Below, one piece after another: positions 38,721 through 47,885 of a DNA stretch of 64,000 bases. The stretch is taken from NCBI GenBank assembly GCA_013214065.1, contig JABSPK010000016.1:1-64000 (forward strand). The letters are read 5' to 3'. Source of the DNA: Flavobacteriaceae bacterium (GTDB lineage: Bacteria; Bacteroidota; Bacteroidia; Flavobacteriales; Flavobacteriaceae). The position numbers were made by a program, and so were the translations under genes. Each line of letters opens with the position of its first letter. The first letter of the stretch is position 1. The notes under the pieces are model-generated. The model saw only the letters and a program-made list of their open reading frames with translations, was not told the DNA's origin and did not search any database.

Positions 38721-38825
38721 TAATTTTCTTTTTCATAGCAATTTTTTTCCCATCCTTGACGTAAGTCGGGGGTGGGTTTTGTCTTTTAGGGCAAACCCCA
38801 ATGAAGAAGGGCATCTTGAGATTGT

Positions 38826-38833
38826 TATCTTTG
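38826..38833 (+). promoter_or_regulatory. -7 promoter element of the ABC exporter operon
   Basis: TATCTTTG, full TAnnTTTG match, 15 bases before the ATG at 38848. Confidence 0.5.
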
Positions 38834-38847
38834 CAAAAATTTGTTGA

Positions 38848-39780
38848 ATGGACCACATTCTTGTTGCTGAAAATGTTTCCAAACATTTTGGAGACCATGC
38901 TGCCCTGAGCAACATTAGCCTTGAAATCCCTGAAAACTGTATCTACGGGCTGTTAGGCCCTAACGGGGCAGGAAAAACCACCCTTATCCGTATCATCAAC
39001 CAGATTACCTTTCCCGATCAAGGAAAGTTGTACTTCAATGGTAGGCCACTGGCCCCTGAGGATGTCTACGCGATTGGATACCTGCCTGAAGAAAGGGGAT
39101 TGTACAAAAGCATGAAGGTTGGGGAACAGGCGTTGTATCTGGCCCAATTGAAAGGGCTTTCACGTTTTGAAGCCAAACGTCGCTTAAAATATTGGTTCGA
39201 CAAGTTCGAGATCGGGGATTGGTGGAACAAGAAGATCCAAGAGCTATCCAAAGGGATGGCCCAAAAGATCCAATTCATCGTGACCATTTTACATGAACCC
39301 AAACTGCTTATTTTCGATGAGCCTTTTAGCGGGTTCGACCCTATCAACGCCAACAGGATCAAAGACGAAATCCTTGAGCTGAAGGAGAAAGGGACTTCGA
39401 TTATATTTTCAACCCACCGCATGGAATCGGTCGAGGAACTTTGTGAATACATCGCCTTGATCCATCAGTCCGAAAAGCTGTTGGAAGGCAAACTTTCCAA
39501 AATAAAGAAGGAGTACAAGAACAATATTTTTCAAATCGGGGTAAGCGTCAATGGCAATTCAGAACAGTTGCTTCAGGGGCTGAACTCGAATTTCAAAGTG
39601 TTGAATTCCTCCTACGACGAGGAAGAACACCAACTCGACTTTTCAGTACGATTGCAATCGGAAGGAACGGGTGAATTGCTTGGCTATTTGGCCGAAAGAT
39701 CCAACATCAACCATTTTGAGGAGACCGTACCATCGGCCAATGATATTTTTATTCAAACCGTACAATCGAAGCAGTCATGA
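38848..39780 (+). CDS. ABC transporter ATP-binding protein (NatA-like)
   Basis: 310-aa cytosolic ATPase. Walker A is GPNGAGKTT, the signature is LSKGMAQK, Walker B is LLIFDEPFSGFDP and the switch His is in STHRM. The extended C-terminal region (about 225-310) is typical of DrrA/NatA-type exporters with ABC-2 permeases. The permease gene follows with a 4-base overlap (ATGA). The substrate is unknown; NatAB systems export sodium or lipophilic compounds. Confidence 0.95.
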   Translation: MDHILVAENVSKHFGDHAALSNISLEIPENCIYGLLGPNGAGKTTLIRIINQITFPDQGKLYFNGRPLAPEDVYAIGYLPEERGLYKSMKVGEQALYLAQLKGLSRFEAKRRLKYWFDKFEIGDWWNKKIQELSKGMAQKIQFIVTILHEPKLLIFDEPFSGFDPINANRIKDEILELKEKGTSIIFSTHRMESVEELCEYIALIHQSEKLLEGKLSKIKKEYKNNIFQIGVSVNGNSEQLLQGLNSNFKVLNSSYDEEEHQLDFSVRLQSEGTGELLGYLAERSNINHFEETVPSANDIFIQTVQSKQS

Positions 39781-41117
39781 GCAAATTGAAGTTGATCATT
39801 CGAAGGGAGTATTTGGCTAAGGTGCGTAACCGTTCTTTTGTTATCATGACCTTTCTCAGTCCGATTCTCATGGTGGTCATGATCATTCTGATCGCCTACC
39901 TGACCAAGATGAACGACAATGAAAGCCATGTCGTTGCCATCCACAACGAAAGCGGGTATTTCGGAAGGGCCTTCAATCCGTCCGAATCGATTTCCTTCTT
40001 GGATCTGGAAGGCATGTCACTGCAAGAGGCCAAAGATTCCACCCTGGCCATGGGATACTATGGTTTGCTGTATATACCCCAAGGTGAAGATCTCGAGACC
40101 GTAGCCGAGCATAGTATATTTTATTCGGAAGACAGTCCGGCCAGCGAGGTGCTGAACAGACTCGAACGGGTGTTCCAGAACAATTTACGGGCCTCCCGAT
40201 TACAAAGTCTTGGGGTGTCGAATGACGACTTTACCAATATCGAACGCAACTATGCCATTAAAACGACCACTTTTGATGGTGAAAAGACCCTGAAGGACCT
40301 CAATATCATCAGGGCCATGGTCGGAGGGGCTTTCGGGTACCTCATCATGATGTTCATTATCATCTACGGGGGCTTTGTAATGCGTAGTGTCATTGAGGAA
40401 AAGACTACGCGGATCATCGAAGTCATCATCTCTTCGGTCAAACCTTTTCAGCTCATGCTGGGCAAGATCATCGGAACCTCTTTGGCCGGAATTACCCAAT
40501 TCAGTATCTGGATCGTATCGGCTTTGATTTTGTTGGTTTTGGCGTTGATGTTCTTTGGTATCGATCCGGCCATTTTGGTCGACCGATCAGACATTAGGGC
40601 AATGACCGCTGGGGCGGCGAAGGATCTATCACCCGAGACCTTTGAGCAGATCAAATCGATCGGGCGAGAAGTATTGCGTATTCCGTGGGTGACCCTGATC
40701 AGTTCGTTTTTGGTCTATTTTATCCTAGGGTATTTGATTTACAGTTCGATCTATGCGGCCATTGGGGCTGCCGTTGACAACGAAACCGACACCCAGCAGT
40801 TCATATTTCCCATCATCTTGCCTTTGATACTGGCGATTTATGTTGGGTTTTTCTCCGTGTTCAACAATCCGCATGGTCCGATTGCGGTTGGCTTTTCGCT
40901 GTTTCCCTTGACATCACCGATCGTGATGTTGATGCGACTGCCCGGGGGCATCGGTGAAGGCGGTGTTCCATTTTGGCAACTGGCGACCAGTATCCTCCTA
41001 TTGATCACCACCTTTTTGGGTATCGTCTGGCTTGCGGCCAAGATCTATCGGGTCGGTATTTTGACCTATGGCAAGAAGCCCAGTTATCGCGAATTGGCAA
41101 AATGGCTTAAATATTGA
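39777..41117 (+). CDS. ABC-2 type permease (NatB-like)
   Basis: A 446-aa inner-membrane protein: one helix at the N-terminus (SFVIMTFLSPILMVVMIILI), a large extracytoplasmic domain (about 45-175), then five further helices including IIEVIISSVKPFQLMLGKII, the conserved ABC-2 segment, and a C-terminal helix near ILLLITTFLGIVWLAA. This is the NatB/YhaP layout. It is coupled to the ATPase upstream and is followed 3 bases later by an MscS gene. Confidence 0.93.
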   Translation: MSKLKLIIRREYLAKVRNRSFVIMTFLSPILMVVMIILIAYLTKMNDNESHVVAIHNESGYFGRAFNPSESISFLDLEGMSLQEAKDSTLAMGYYGLLYIPQGEDLETVAEHSIFYSEDSPASEVLNRLERVFQNNLRASRLQSLGVSNDDFTNIERNYAIKTTTFDGEKTLKDLNIIRAMVGGAFGYLIMMFIIIYGGFVMRSVIEEKTTRIIEVIISSVKPFQLMLGKIIGTSLAGITQFSIWIVSALILLVLALMFFGIDPAILVDRSDIRAMTAGAAKDLSPETFEQIKSIGREVLRIPWVTLISSFLVYFILGYLIYSSIYAAIGAAVDNETDTQQFIFPIILPLILAIYVGFFSVFNNPHGPIAVGFSLFPLTSPIVMLMRLPGGIGEGGVPFWQLATSILLLITTFLGIVWLAAKIYRVGILTYGKKPSYRELAKWLKY

Positions 41118-41120
41118 GGC

Positions 41121-42026
41121 ATGGTTCAGCAAGACGGTAGTGAATTGAAAGACATCATTGAAGAAGACGTATGGGGCTCCATCAAGGAGTTTTTGAATTG
41201 GGGCCTGCATTTAGGTGAGGGTGAGCATTCGATACATGTAACCATCGGTCTATTGCTTTTGGTCGGGGCCGCGTTCTTCGCGACCAGTGTCGTTATGAAG
41301 CTGCTGCGCAACCTCTTGACCCGAAAAATGCAGCTCGAAGACCGTCAGAAGTTCTTTAGCATATTCAAGTTCATCAAATACGTGGTCTACCTTATCGTGA
41401 TTTTGGCGACCATGAGTGCGGCCGGTATCAATGTTACGGTGATCCTTACGGCTTCGGCCGCCTTGTTCGTCGGTTTGGGATTGGCCCTTCAGGAGTTGTT
41501 CCAAGACATCATCGCCGGTATACTGATCATGATCGATAAGTCACTGAGTGTCGGTGATATCGTAGAAGTCGACGGGAAAGTAGGCAAGGTATTCGAGATC
41601 AAGCTCAGAACGACCAGGGCGATTACCCGTGATGACAAAGTGCTGGTCATTCCAAACCACAAGTTTATCAGCGATGTGATTTTCAATTACACCCAAAACC
41701 ATCGCATTACCAGAGAGCAGGTTCGCGTAGGCGTTGCCTATGGGAGTGACACTGCCATGGTCACTGAGTTGCTTTTGGAATTGGCAGCCGAGCATAACGG
41801 TATTCTCAAAAACCCGAAGCCCTTCGTCCTTTTTGAGGATTTCGGTGATTCGGCGCTACTGTTCTCCTTGAATTTTTTTTTGAAAGACAGTTTCAACGAT
41901 CCCCGGATCAAAAGCGATCTTCGCTACCGTATCGATACTAAATTCAAGGAACGCGACGTTACCATTCCGTTCCCACAGCGTGAAGTGCACCTTTTTCAAC
42001 GGCCGATTTCGAATAAAAACGATTAG
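41121..42026 (+). CDS. Small-conductance mechanosensitive channel (MscS family)
   Basis: A 301-aa membrane protein with three helices: SIHVTIGLLLLVGAAFFATS, FIKYVVYLIVILATMSAAGI and the pore helix with the Gly/Ala-rich ALFVGLGLALQELFQDIIAG. The cytosolic cage follows, with LSVGDIVEVDGKVGKVFEI, the family's beta domain signature, and VLVIPNHKF. These channels relieve osmotic shock. It probably shares a transcript with the ABC genes (3-base gap) and the outer-membrane barrel gene downstream (5-base gap). Confidence 0.94.
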   Translation: MVQQDGSELKDIIEEDVWGSIKEFLNWGLHLGEGEHSIHVTIGLLLLVGAAFFATSVVMKLLRNLLTRKMQLEDRQKFFSIFKFIKYVVYLIVILATMSAAGINVTVILTASAALFVGLGLALQELFQDIIAGILIMIDKSLSVGDIVEVDGKVGKVFEIKLRTTRAITRDDKVLVIPNHKFISDVIFNYTQNHRITREQVRVGVAYGSDTAMVTELLLELAAEHNGILKNPKPFVLFEDFGDSALLFSLNFFLKDSFNDPRIKSDLRYRIDTKFKERDVTIPFPQREVHLFQRPISNKND

Positions 42027-42031
42027 ACCAA

Positions 42032-42913
42032 ATGTTTCGATTTTCCGTTTCCTCTTTTTGCTTGTTGGTGATTTTCCTCACCCTTGCACCGGGCCATGCC
42101 CAGAGTACGGATATCCTTCGTGTGGAGTATCTGCGGATTCCTGAAAACGATACGGGTATCGAGACTTCGCGCTATCGCTTTGCCTTGAACCTGCCGATTA
42201 AGGTGGGATGGGACAAATACCTGGTCGCCGGAGCCGAGTACAACCGTTTGGATGTCGGGTTCTCGCAAACCCTGCCTTTTGATTCCAGTGAATTGAACCG
42301 CTTGCATATCGTTGACCTCAATGTGGGCTATATCACCAAATGGAATGACAATTGGAGGGTCATCGGTATCATTACCCCGAGATTTGCATCGAATTTCACC
42401 GATGGGGTGGTTACCGAAGATTTTTTCTTCAATGCGATCGCCACCTTTTTGAAAGAGAAAAGTGATGTACCCAAGCCCTTCAGGATCGTATTGGGACTTT
42501 CCTACAATAGCACTACGGGTTTACCGGTACCGCTGCCCTTGGTCAGTTATTACAAAAGGTTCCACCCGAAATGGTCGTACACCATAGGTATCCCTAGGTC
42601 GAACTTCAAATTCCATCCCACCGATAAACATACCTTTCAATTCCTTTTGGCCCTTGATGGGTATTTTATCAATATCCAGAACGATGTCTTGCTTCCCGAT
42701 AACCAGTTGGGGTCGAAGATTTCGCTATCCGCCTTGGTCGGGTCGTTGGGTTATCAATACAACTTCACCAAAAGGACCTCTTTTTACGCCATGGTCGGTC
42801 GGTCGATCGAACAGACCGGTAATTTAAGGGATAATAAACGCCGTGAGGTTTTGCTATTGAATGATGAAGCAAATGTTTACATTAGGACTGGATTTAAAAT
42901 TTCAATTTTTTAA
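42032..42913 (+). CDS. DUF6268-type outer-membrane beta-barrel protein
   Basis: A 293-aa exported protein with a signal peptide about 1-23 (ends PGHAQ). The rest alternates aromatic and polar residues as in barrels: DKYLVAGAEYNRLDVGFSQ, LNVGYITKWNDNWRVIGIIT, YQYNFTKRTSFYAMVGRS, ending ANVYIRTGFKISIF with the terminal Phe. This matches the DUF6268 family as I know it. Function unknown. It follows MscS closely and precedes the sigma-54 activator by 13 bases. Confidence 0.82.
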   Translation: MFRFSVSSFCLLVIFLTLAPGHAQSTDILRVEYLRIPENDTGIETSRYRFALNLPIKVGWDKYLVAGAEYNRLDVGFSQTLPFDSSELNRLHIVDLNVGYITKWNDNWRVIGIITPRFASNFTDGVVTEDFFFNAIATFLKEKSDVPKPFRIVLGLSYNSTTGLPVPLPLVSYYKRFHPKWSYTIGIPRSNFKFHPTDKHTFQFLLALDGYFINIQNDVLLPDNQLGSKISLSALVGSLGYQYNFTKRTSFYAMVGRSIEQTGNLRDNKRREVLLLNDEANVYIRTGFKISIF

Positions 42914-42926
42914 CACATAAACGGGG

Positions 42927-44090
42927 ATGTCAAGAATTTTGGTAATCGAAGATGAAGCCGCCATACGTCGGGTGCTCGTCAAAATATTGAGTGAGGAAAG
43001 CGATACCTATGAGGTTTTCGAAGCGGAAGACGGATTAAAGGGTCTGGAGACCATCAAAAAGGAAGATTTCGATTTGGTATTGTGTGACATCAAAATGCCG
43101 AAAATGGACGGGGTCGAAGTACTGGAAGCCTCGCGCAAGATCAAACCGGAAATCCCGTTTATCATGATATCGGGCCATGGCGATCTTGATACCGCTGTCA
43201 ATACCATGCGCCTTGGTGCGTTCGACTACATATCGAAACCACCGGATCTGAACCGTTTGTTGACCACGGTACGCAATGCGTTGGATCGAAAGGAATTGGT
43301 CGTCGAGAACAAGATTCTGAAAAAGAAGGTCAGCAAGAACTATGAAATGATCGGTGAAAGTGAAGCACTGGAAGTGATCAAAGATATGATCGAAAAGGTC
43401 GCCCCGACCGACGCCAGGGTGTTGATTACGGGTTCGAACGGAACGGGCAAGGAATTGGTCGCCCATTGGATCCATCAGAAGAGCCAACGATCGGCGGCAC
43501 CTTTTATCGAGGTGAACTGCGCCGCCATCCCTTCCGAATTGATCGAAAGTGAATTGTTCGGTCATGTCAAAGGGGCCTTTACATCAGCAGTCAAGGATCG
43601 GGCCGGAAAATTCGAAGCCGCCAACAAAGGGACCATTTTTTTGGATGAGATCGGTGATATGAGCCTGTCCGCCCAAGCCAAAGTATTACGGGCCTTACAA
43701 GAAAATAAGATATCCCGGGTCGGAACTGATAAAGACATCAAAGTCGATGTTCGGGTTGTGGCAGCGACCAATAAGGATTTGAAAAAGGAAATCGCCGATG
43801 GCAAGTTCAGGGAAGACCTTTACCATCGCTTGGCGGTGATACTAATCAAGGTGCCGGCCTTGAACGACCGCAGGAACGACATCCCGTTATTGATTGCCCA
43901 CTTTGCCGAGAAAATCGCCCATGAACAGGGTACGGCGGCGAAGGCGTTTTCGAAAAAGGCCGTCGAGCAGCTACAAGGCTATGATTGGACCGGAAATATC
44001 AGGGAGTTGCGCAATGTGGTCGAACGCCTAATCATCTTGGGAGGCAATGAGGTCACCGAGAAGGATGTGGCCCTTTTTGCGAGTAAGTGA
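42927..44090 (+). CDS. Sigma-54-dependent response regulator lacking a DNA-binding domain
   Basis: 387 aa. The receiver domain has phospho-acceptor Asp54 in LVLCDIKMPKMDG and the switch Lys in YISKPP. The AAA+ sigma-54 activation domain has Walker A GSNGTGKE (169-176), the sigma-54 contact loop GAFTSA (216-221; consensus GAFTGA), and GTIFLDEIGDMS. The protein ends right after the AAA lid (NVVERLIILGGNEVTEKDV), so the Fis-type helix-turn-helix present in NtrC is missing. It may act from solution or through a partner. No histidine kinase gene is adjacent. Confidence 0.93.
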   Translation: MSRILVIEDEAAIRRVLVKILSEESDTYEVFEAEDGLKGLETIKKEDFDLVLCDIKMPKMDGVEVLEASRKIKPEIPFIMISGHGDLDTAVNTMRLGAFDYISKPPDLNRLLTTVRNALDRKELVVENKILKKKVSKNYEMIGESEALEVIKDMIEKVAPTDARVLITGSNGTGKELVAHWIHQKSQRSAAPFIEVNCAAIPSELIESELFGHVKGAFTSAVKDRAGKFEAANKGTIFLDEIGDMSLSAQAKVLRALQENKISRVGTDKDIKVDVRVVAATNKDLKKEIADGKFREDLYHRLAVILIKVPALNDRRNDIPLLIAHFAEKIAHEQGTAAKAFSKKAVEQLQGYDWTGNIRELRNVVERLIILGGNEVTEKDVALFASK

Positions 44091-44804
44091 TTACTTGGTC
44101 TTACAGGTATTCAATTCCAAAAGCCCTTCGTAGGCGATCTTCTTGATCTCACCATGATAATACCGTTGGGCTTCCGATAAGGTCTCCTTGGCCAATTCGG
44201 CATCCGACTTGGTCACGATCTTGCTGATGAAGTTGAAGGCATCTTCACAATCGACATAGGCCACAACTTGATCCAATGAAGTTTGGAAGCGCTCAAGACT
44301 GGCATCGATTTTCAATCGGGCCTTATCACTTTCAGGAACGATGATGCCCCCTTGTTCACTGATGGTCCCTTTGGTGTTCATGACCAAAAGTTCATCACTA
44401 TATGCACTGCGGTTTATTTTTTCGAAGGCATCGAGTTCGGCCCGGCTTATTTTCGAACTGTTCATGGCAATGGTCAGAAATGCCTTGGCGTCTGCCAAGG
44501 TATTCGCTTTCACGGCCTCCTTTAGGTTTTCTTCGGCTATGGTGAAACTGCGCATGGCCTCTTCACAAGCGCAATCCTCAAAATTCTCTTTGGTCTTCGA
44601 TACCGACTTCAGGGCTTTGAAGCCGTGGTATTTTGCCATTTGTAAGGTGGTAGCGCCGAGGGCGAGGCCGGTCTGTTCGACGACGAGTCCCGTATTTTGA
44701 TTGGCGAACTTACAAGCGTTGTAATTTCCAAAGGAAGAGAAGAGCAGCAAACAGAGCGCACCTTTGGCCATAGCAACGTACAGTATGCGTTTTAAGTAGG
44801 TCAT
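44091..44804 (-). CDS. Hypothetical exported protein
   Basis: A 237-aa protein from ATG 44804. An N-terminal hydrophobic segment (ILYVAMAKGALCLLLFSSFG) could be a signal or anchor, followed by a mostly helical body with an Ala/Lys-rich region (AEENLKEAVKANTLADAKAF) and five cysteines after the signal region, including CAC in DCACEEAM, DCED and NTCKTK near the C-terminus. I do not recognise the family. Its stop directly abuts the stop of the sigma-54 activator gene on the other strand. The frame extends 42 codons upstream without family-like features. Confidence 0.65.
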   Translation of the reverse strand: MTYLKRILYVAMAKGALCLLLFSSFGNYNACKFANQNTGLVVEQTGLALGATTLQMAKYHGFKALKSVSKTKENFEDCACEEAMRSFTIAEENLKEAVKANTLADAKAFLTIAMNSSKISRAELDAFEKINRSAYSDELLVMNTKGTISEQGGIIVPESDKARLKIDASLERFQTSLDQVVAYVDCEDAFNFISKIVTKSDAELAKETLSEAQRYYHGEIKKIAYEGLLELNTCKTK

Positions 44805-44974
44805 TTTTGGGTCAATTCGGTCTCCTAAAGGTACGATAGGGGGCACTTTGTAGTCAAATTCCTTCGCTGAATGGCGCTTTTTACCCCATGAAATGAAAAA
44901 AAGTGGATTCCGATCGACGAAATGCACCACTTCCGATTTCGCGTATATACCAAGTATTTGCGTATTTTCAGGCT

Positions 44975-45859
44975 ATGGATACCATAGAAAACAGCACCTA
45001 CCAGGTCACCGGACCGATTTCACTATTTGAACGAGCGACGTATTCGGATCTCGGGGCCTCTGAAAAAGAACTCAAAAAAGAACTCGAATCGCTACGTGAG
45101 GATCTCGGCAAATTCCAAGACACCCTTTATGCCCATGGCAAATACGGGGTGTTGGTCTGTTTGCAAGGGATGGATACCGCAGGAAAAGACAGCCTGATCC
45201 GCGAGGTGTTCAAGGATTTCAACGTACGCGGTGTGGTCGTGCATAGTTTCAAGGTGCCCAGTTCCAAAGAGCGCAGCCATGATTACATCTGGCGTCATTA
45301 CATCGCCCTGCCCGAACGCGGCAAGTTCTCCGTATTCAACCGCACCCACTATGAAAACGTCTTGGTGACCAAAGTGCACCCGAGTTATATCTTAGGGGAG
45401 AACATCCCGGGTATCGACAGTATCGCCGATATCGATGCTGATTTTTGGGGGAAGCGCTACCGACAGATCAACGATTTTGAACGGCATATCGCTGAAAACG
45501 GCACCTTGGTCTTCAAGTTTTTCTTGCACCTTTCAAAAGAAGAACAACGCCAACGGTTGTTGCGTCGGCTTCGACTGAAGGAAAAGAACTGGAAATTCTC
45601 ACCCGGCGATTTGAAAGAGCGCAAATTATGGGACCGATACCAAGAGTGCTACGAAGAAGCCATCAATAAGACTTCGAAAGCCCATGCCCCTTGGTTCGTG
45701 ATTCCGGCTGACAATAAAAAAGCGGCCCGGGTCATCGTCGCAGGCATTCTGCTGCAAGCGTTAAAAAAATACAAAGATGTCGTCGAACCCGAGCTCGATG
45801 ATGAAATAAAGGCTAATTTAGAAAGCTTTAGAAACGAACTCGAAAAAGAAAACGAATGA
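44975..45859 (+). CDS. ppk2: Polyphosphate kinase 2 family protein
   Basis: 294-aa P-loop kinase that transfers phosphate between polyphosphate and nucleotides. Walker A is GMDTAGKDS, followed by VHSFKVPSSKERSHDYIWR and the lid region LPERGKFSVFNRTHYENVLV, with RYRQINDFERHI and FFLHLSKEEQRQRLL typical of PPK2. The subclass (AMP, ADP or NMP use) cannot be told from sequence alone. ATG 44975 is preferred to the GTG at 44903. It overlaps the peptidase gene by 4 bases. Confidence 0.92.
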   Translation: MDTIENSTYQVTGPISLFERATYSDLGASEKELKKELESLREDLGKFQDTLYAHGKYGVLVCLQGMDTAGKDSLIREVFKDFNVRGVVVHSFKVPSSKERSHDYIWRHYIALPERGKFSVFNRTHYENVLVTKVHPSYILGENIPGIDSIADIDADFWGKRYRQINDFERHIAENGTLVFKFFLHLSKEEQRQRLLRRLRLKEKNWKFSPGDLKERKLWDRYQECYEEAINKTSKAHAPWFVIPADNKKAARVIVAGILLQALKKYKDVVEPELDDEIKANLESFRNELEKENE

Positions 45860-47253
45860 GATCACTCCTCCTCATGACCCTGCTATTGGTCGCTCCATTG
45901 ACCGTTGCGCAAACCGAAGATGAGCAACAGTTGAAAGCCATTTTCGATATGTCGTTGACCGACGGCAAGGCCTACGATTGGTTGAATTATTTATCGAACC
46001 AAATCGGCGGCCGACTTTCCGGATCGGTACAAGCGGCACAGGCCGTTGATTATACGCGGGCCCAAATGGAGATGTTGGGTCTCGATCGGGTTTGGTTGCA
46101 ACCGGTCATGGTACCCAAATGGGTGCGGGGCACCCCTGAATTCGCATATATCGAAACGGCGCCGGGTATTACTACGAATGTACCGATCTGTGCCTTGGGC
46201 GGTTCGGTGGCTACACCTGACGGGGGCTTGAAGGCCCTAGTGATCGAAGTGAATGGGGTCGAGGAACTCGAAGCCTTAGGTCGTGAGAAAATAGAAGGGA
46301 AGATCGTCTTTTATAATCGCCCAATGGACCCGACCCTGATCAGTACCTTCCAATCCTATTCCGGATGCGTCGATCAGCGCTATTCCGGCGCTGCCGAAGC
46401 AGGCAAATACGGGGCGGCCGGGGTGATCGTACGAAGTGTGAACCTCCGTTTGGACGATTATCCGCATACCGGTTCGATGAGCTATGGCGACACTCCTGTT
46501 TCCGATCGTATTCCGGCGGCGGCCATCAGCACCAAAGGGGCGGAGTTGCTGAGCACGACTTTGAAACTTTCACCAGAGATCAAGTTTTTTTTCCGACAGA
46601 ATTGCAAGCAATTTCCTGATGTACAATCCTATAACGTAATCGGTGAAATTCGCGGTAGCGAATTCCCAAACGAAATCATGGTCGTCGGGGGTCATCTCGA
46701 TTCTTGGGATCTCGGTGATGGTTCCCATGATGATGGTGCCGGCGTTGTACAGAGCATGGATGTGTTGCGACTGATCAAAGCCAGTGGCTATACCCCTAAG
46801 CGAACCATTCGGGTAGTTTTGTTCATGAATGAGGAAAACGGGCTACGCGGCGGTAAGAAATACGCTGAAGTGGCCAAGCAAAAGAACGAAGACCATGTCT
46901 TTGCCCTTGAAAGTGATGCCGGAGGGTTTACCCCGAGGGGATTCTCCTTCGATTGTGACGATGCCAATTACGAAAGGATCCGCTCGTGGATTCCGCTGTT
47001 CGAACCTTATTTGATCCATCTGTTCGTCAAAGGGGGAAGTGGGGCCGATATCGGACCGCTGAAAGATGAAAATTTGGTTTTGGCCGGTCTTCGACCGGAT
47101 TCGCAGCGATATTTCGACCACCATCATGCTGAGAACGACACTTTTGAGCATGTCAATAGAAGGGAGTTGGAATTGGGGGCGGCCACCATGGCCAGCTTGA
47201 TGTACCTTGTCGATAAATACGGTACCGTGCGACCGAACAAAGTGAAGGGTTAG
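45856..47253 (+). CDS. Secreted M28-family aminopeptidase
   Basis: A 465-aa exported zinc peptidase. The signal peptide is about 1-18 (ends TVAQ). A PA-like insert (about 115-235) lies inside the protease domain, whose metal ligands appear as GGHLDSWDLGDGSHDDGAG, MNEENGLRGG, ESDAGG and a final HHHAEND. The domain architecture fits glutamate carboxypeptidase/PGCP-like M28 enzymes. It probably provides amino acids from peptides in the periplasm or outside. The gene end overlaps the opposite-strand lipoprotein gene by 4 bases. Confidence 0.94.
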   Translation: MRSLLLMTLLLVAPLTVAQTEDEQQLKAIFDMSLTDGKAYDWLNYLSNQIGGRLSGSVQAAQAVDYTRAQMEMLGLDRVWLQPVMVPKWVRGTPEFAYIETAPGITTNVPICALGGSVATPDGGLKALVIEVNGVEELEALGREKIEGKIVFYNRPMDPTLISTFQSYSGCVDQRYSGAAEAGKYGAAGVIVRSVNLRLDDYPHTGSMSYGDTPVSDRIPAAAISTKGAELLSTTLKLSPEIKFFFRQNCKQFPDVQSYNVIGEIRGSEFPNEIMVVGGHLDSWDLGDGSHDDGAGVVQSMDVLRLIKASGYTPKRTIRVVLFMNEENGLRGGKKYAEVAKQKNEDHVFALESDAGGFTPRGFSFDCDDANYERIRSWIPLFEPYLIHLFVKGGSGADIGPLKDENLVLAGLRPDSQRYFDHHHAENDTFEHVNRRELELGAATMASLMYLVDKYGTVRPNKVKG

Positions 47254-47849
47254 TCCTCCTTCCCGCTTGCTTTTTCCCGAGCTTGGAACAAACGGATCGC
47301 TTTGAGGTAGTTTTTCGCGCCGGTTTCCGTTTGATCGATGATGAATCCATCCAATTCCGGATGGTGGGCGTCCATCCAATCCAAAAACTCCTTACGGTTC
47401 CGGCTAAAAACGATATCATTGAATTGCAGGTAAGCGACAATGGCCACACTTCGGATTTTTCCGTCCCTGAAATCCAAGTGCTCTTTGGTGATGCTAGGAC
47501 CTTCGAGTAAAAAATCAAGTCGGGTATCCGTCTTCTTGATTTCGGCTACAACGGTTTGATCCTCCATGGCTAGGGAAAGGATTTCATAGTTAGGGTCAAA
47601 AGCGGCATCCCATTTCAGGAAGACCTCAAAACCAGCTTTGGAATATTCCATGACATACTCCCCTTCTTTTGAGATGATACTGTCTCCGATCAGGCGATCC
47701 AAGGCCTGGTAATCGTGTTCGTTTAGGGTTTGGTAGTAGGCACGGGCCTGTTGCAAGCGTTGCTGCCCCACATCCTGATGGCATGAAGTGATTCCCCCTA
47801 AAATAAAAAGGAGGTAAACGACGATAGGAATGGATTGGTTATAGCGCAT
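47250..47849 (-). CDS. Hypothetical lipoprotein with NTF2/SnoaL-like features
   Basis: A 199-aa lipoprotein; the signal ends GGITSC (Cys23). The mature region RLQQARAYYQTLNEHDYQAL followed by IGDSIISKEGEYVMEYSKAGFEVFL has the helix-strand order of NTF2-like folds, with a C-terminal helical tail (KNYLKAIRLFQAREKAS). No catalytic residues are recognisable. A TATTTTTG -7 element lies on its strand at 47857-47864, leaving a leader of only about 4 bases. Confidence 0.72.
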   Translation of the reverse strand: MRYNQSIPIVVYLLFILGGITSCHQDVGQQRLQQARAYYQTLNEHDYQALDRLIGDSIISKEGEYVMEYSKAGFEVFLKWDAAFDPNYEILSLAMEDQTVVAEIKKTDTRLDFLLEGPSITKEHLDFRDGKIRSVAIVAYLQFNDIVFSRNRKEFLDWMDAHHPELDGFIIDQTETGAKNYLKAIRLFQAREKASGKED

Positions 47850-47856
47850 GGTTTTC

Positions 47857-47864
47857 CAAAAATA
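47857..47864 (-). promoter_or_regulatory. -7 element close to a start codon
   Basis: Reads TATTTTTG on the minus strand, its G being 8 bases before the ATG at 47849. Full TAnnTTTG match. Confidence 0.45.
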
Positions 47865-47885
47865 TAGGCAATTTATAAAACGGGG

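Larger units (their letters stand above)
38612..38847. other. Intergenic region with an orphan promoter and operator
   Basis: 236 bases between dnaJ and an ABC transporter gene. It contains TATATTTG at 38689-38696, the perfect dyad at 38702-38720, and then a second -7 element TATCTTTG at 38826-38833 just before the ABC gene. No ORF with a sensible start follows the first promoter. Confidence 0.6.
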
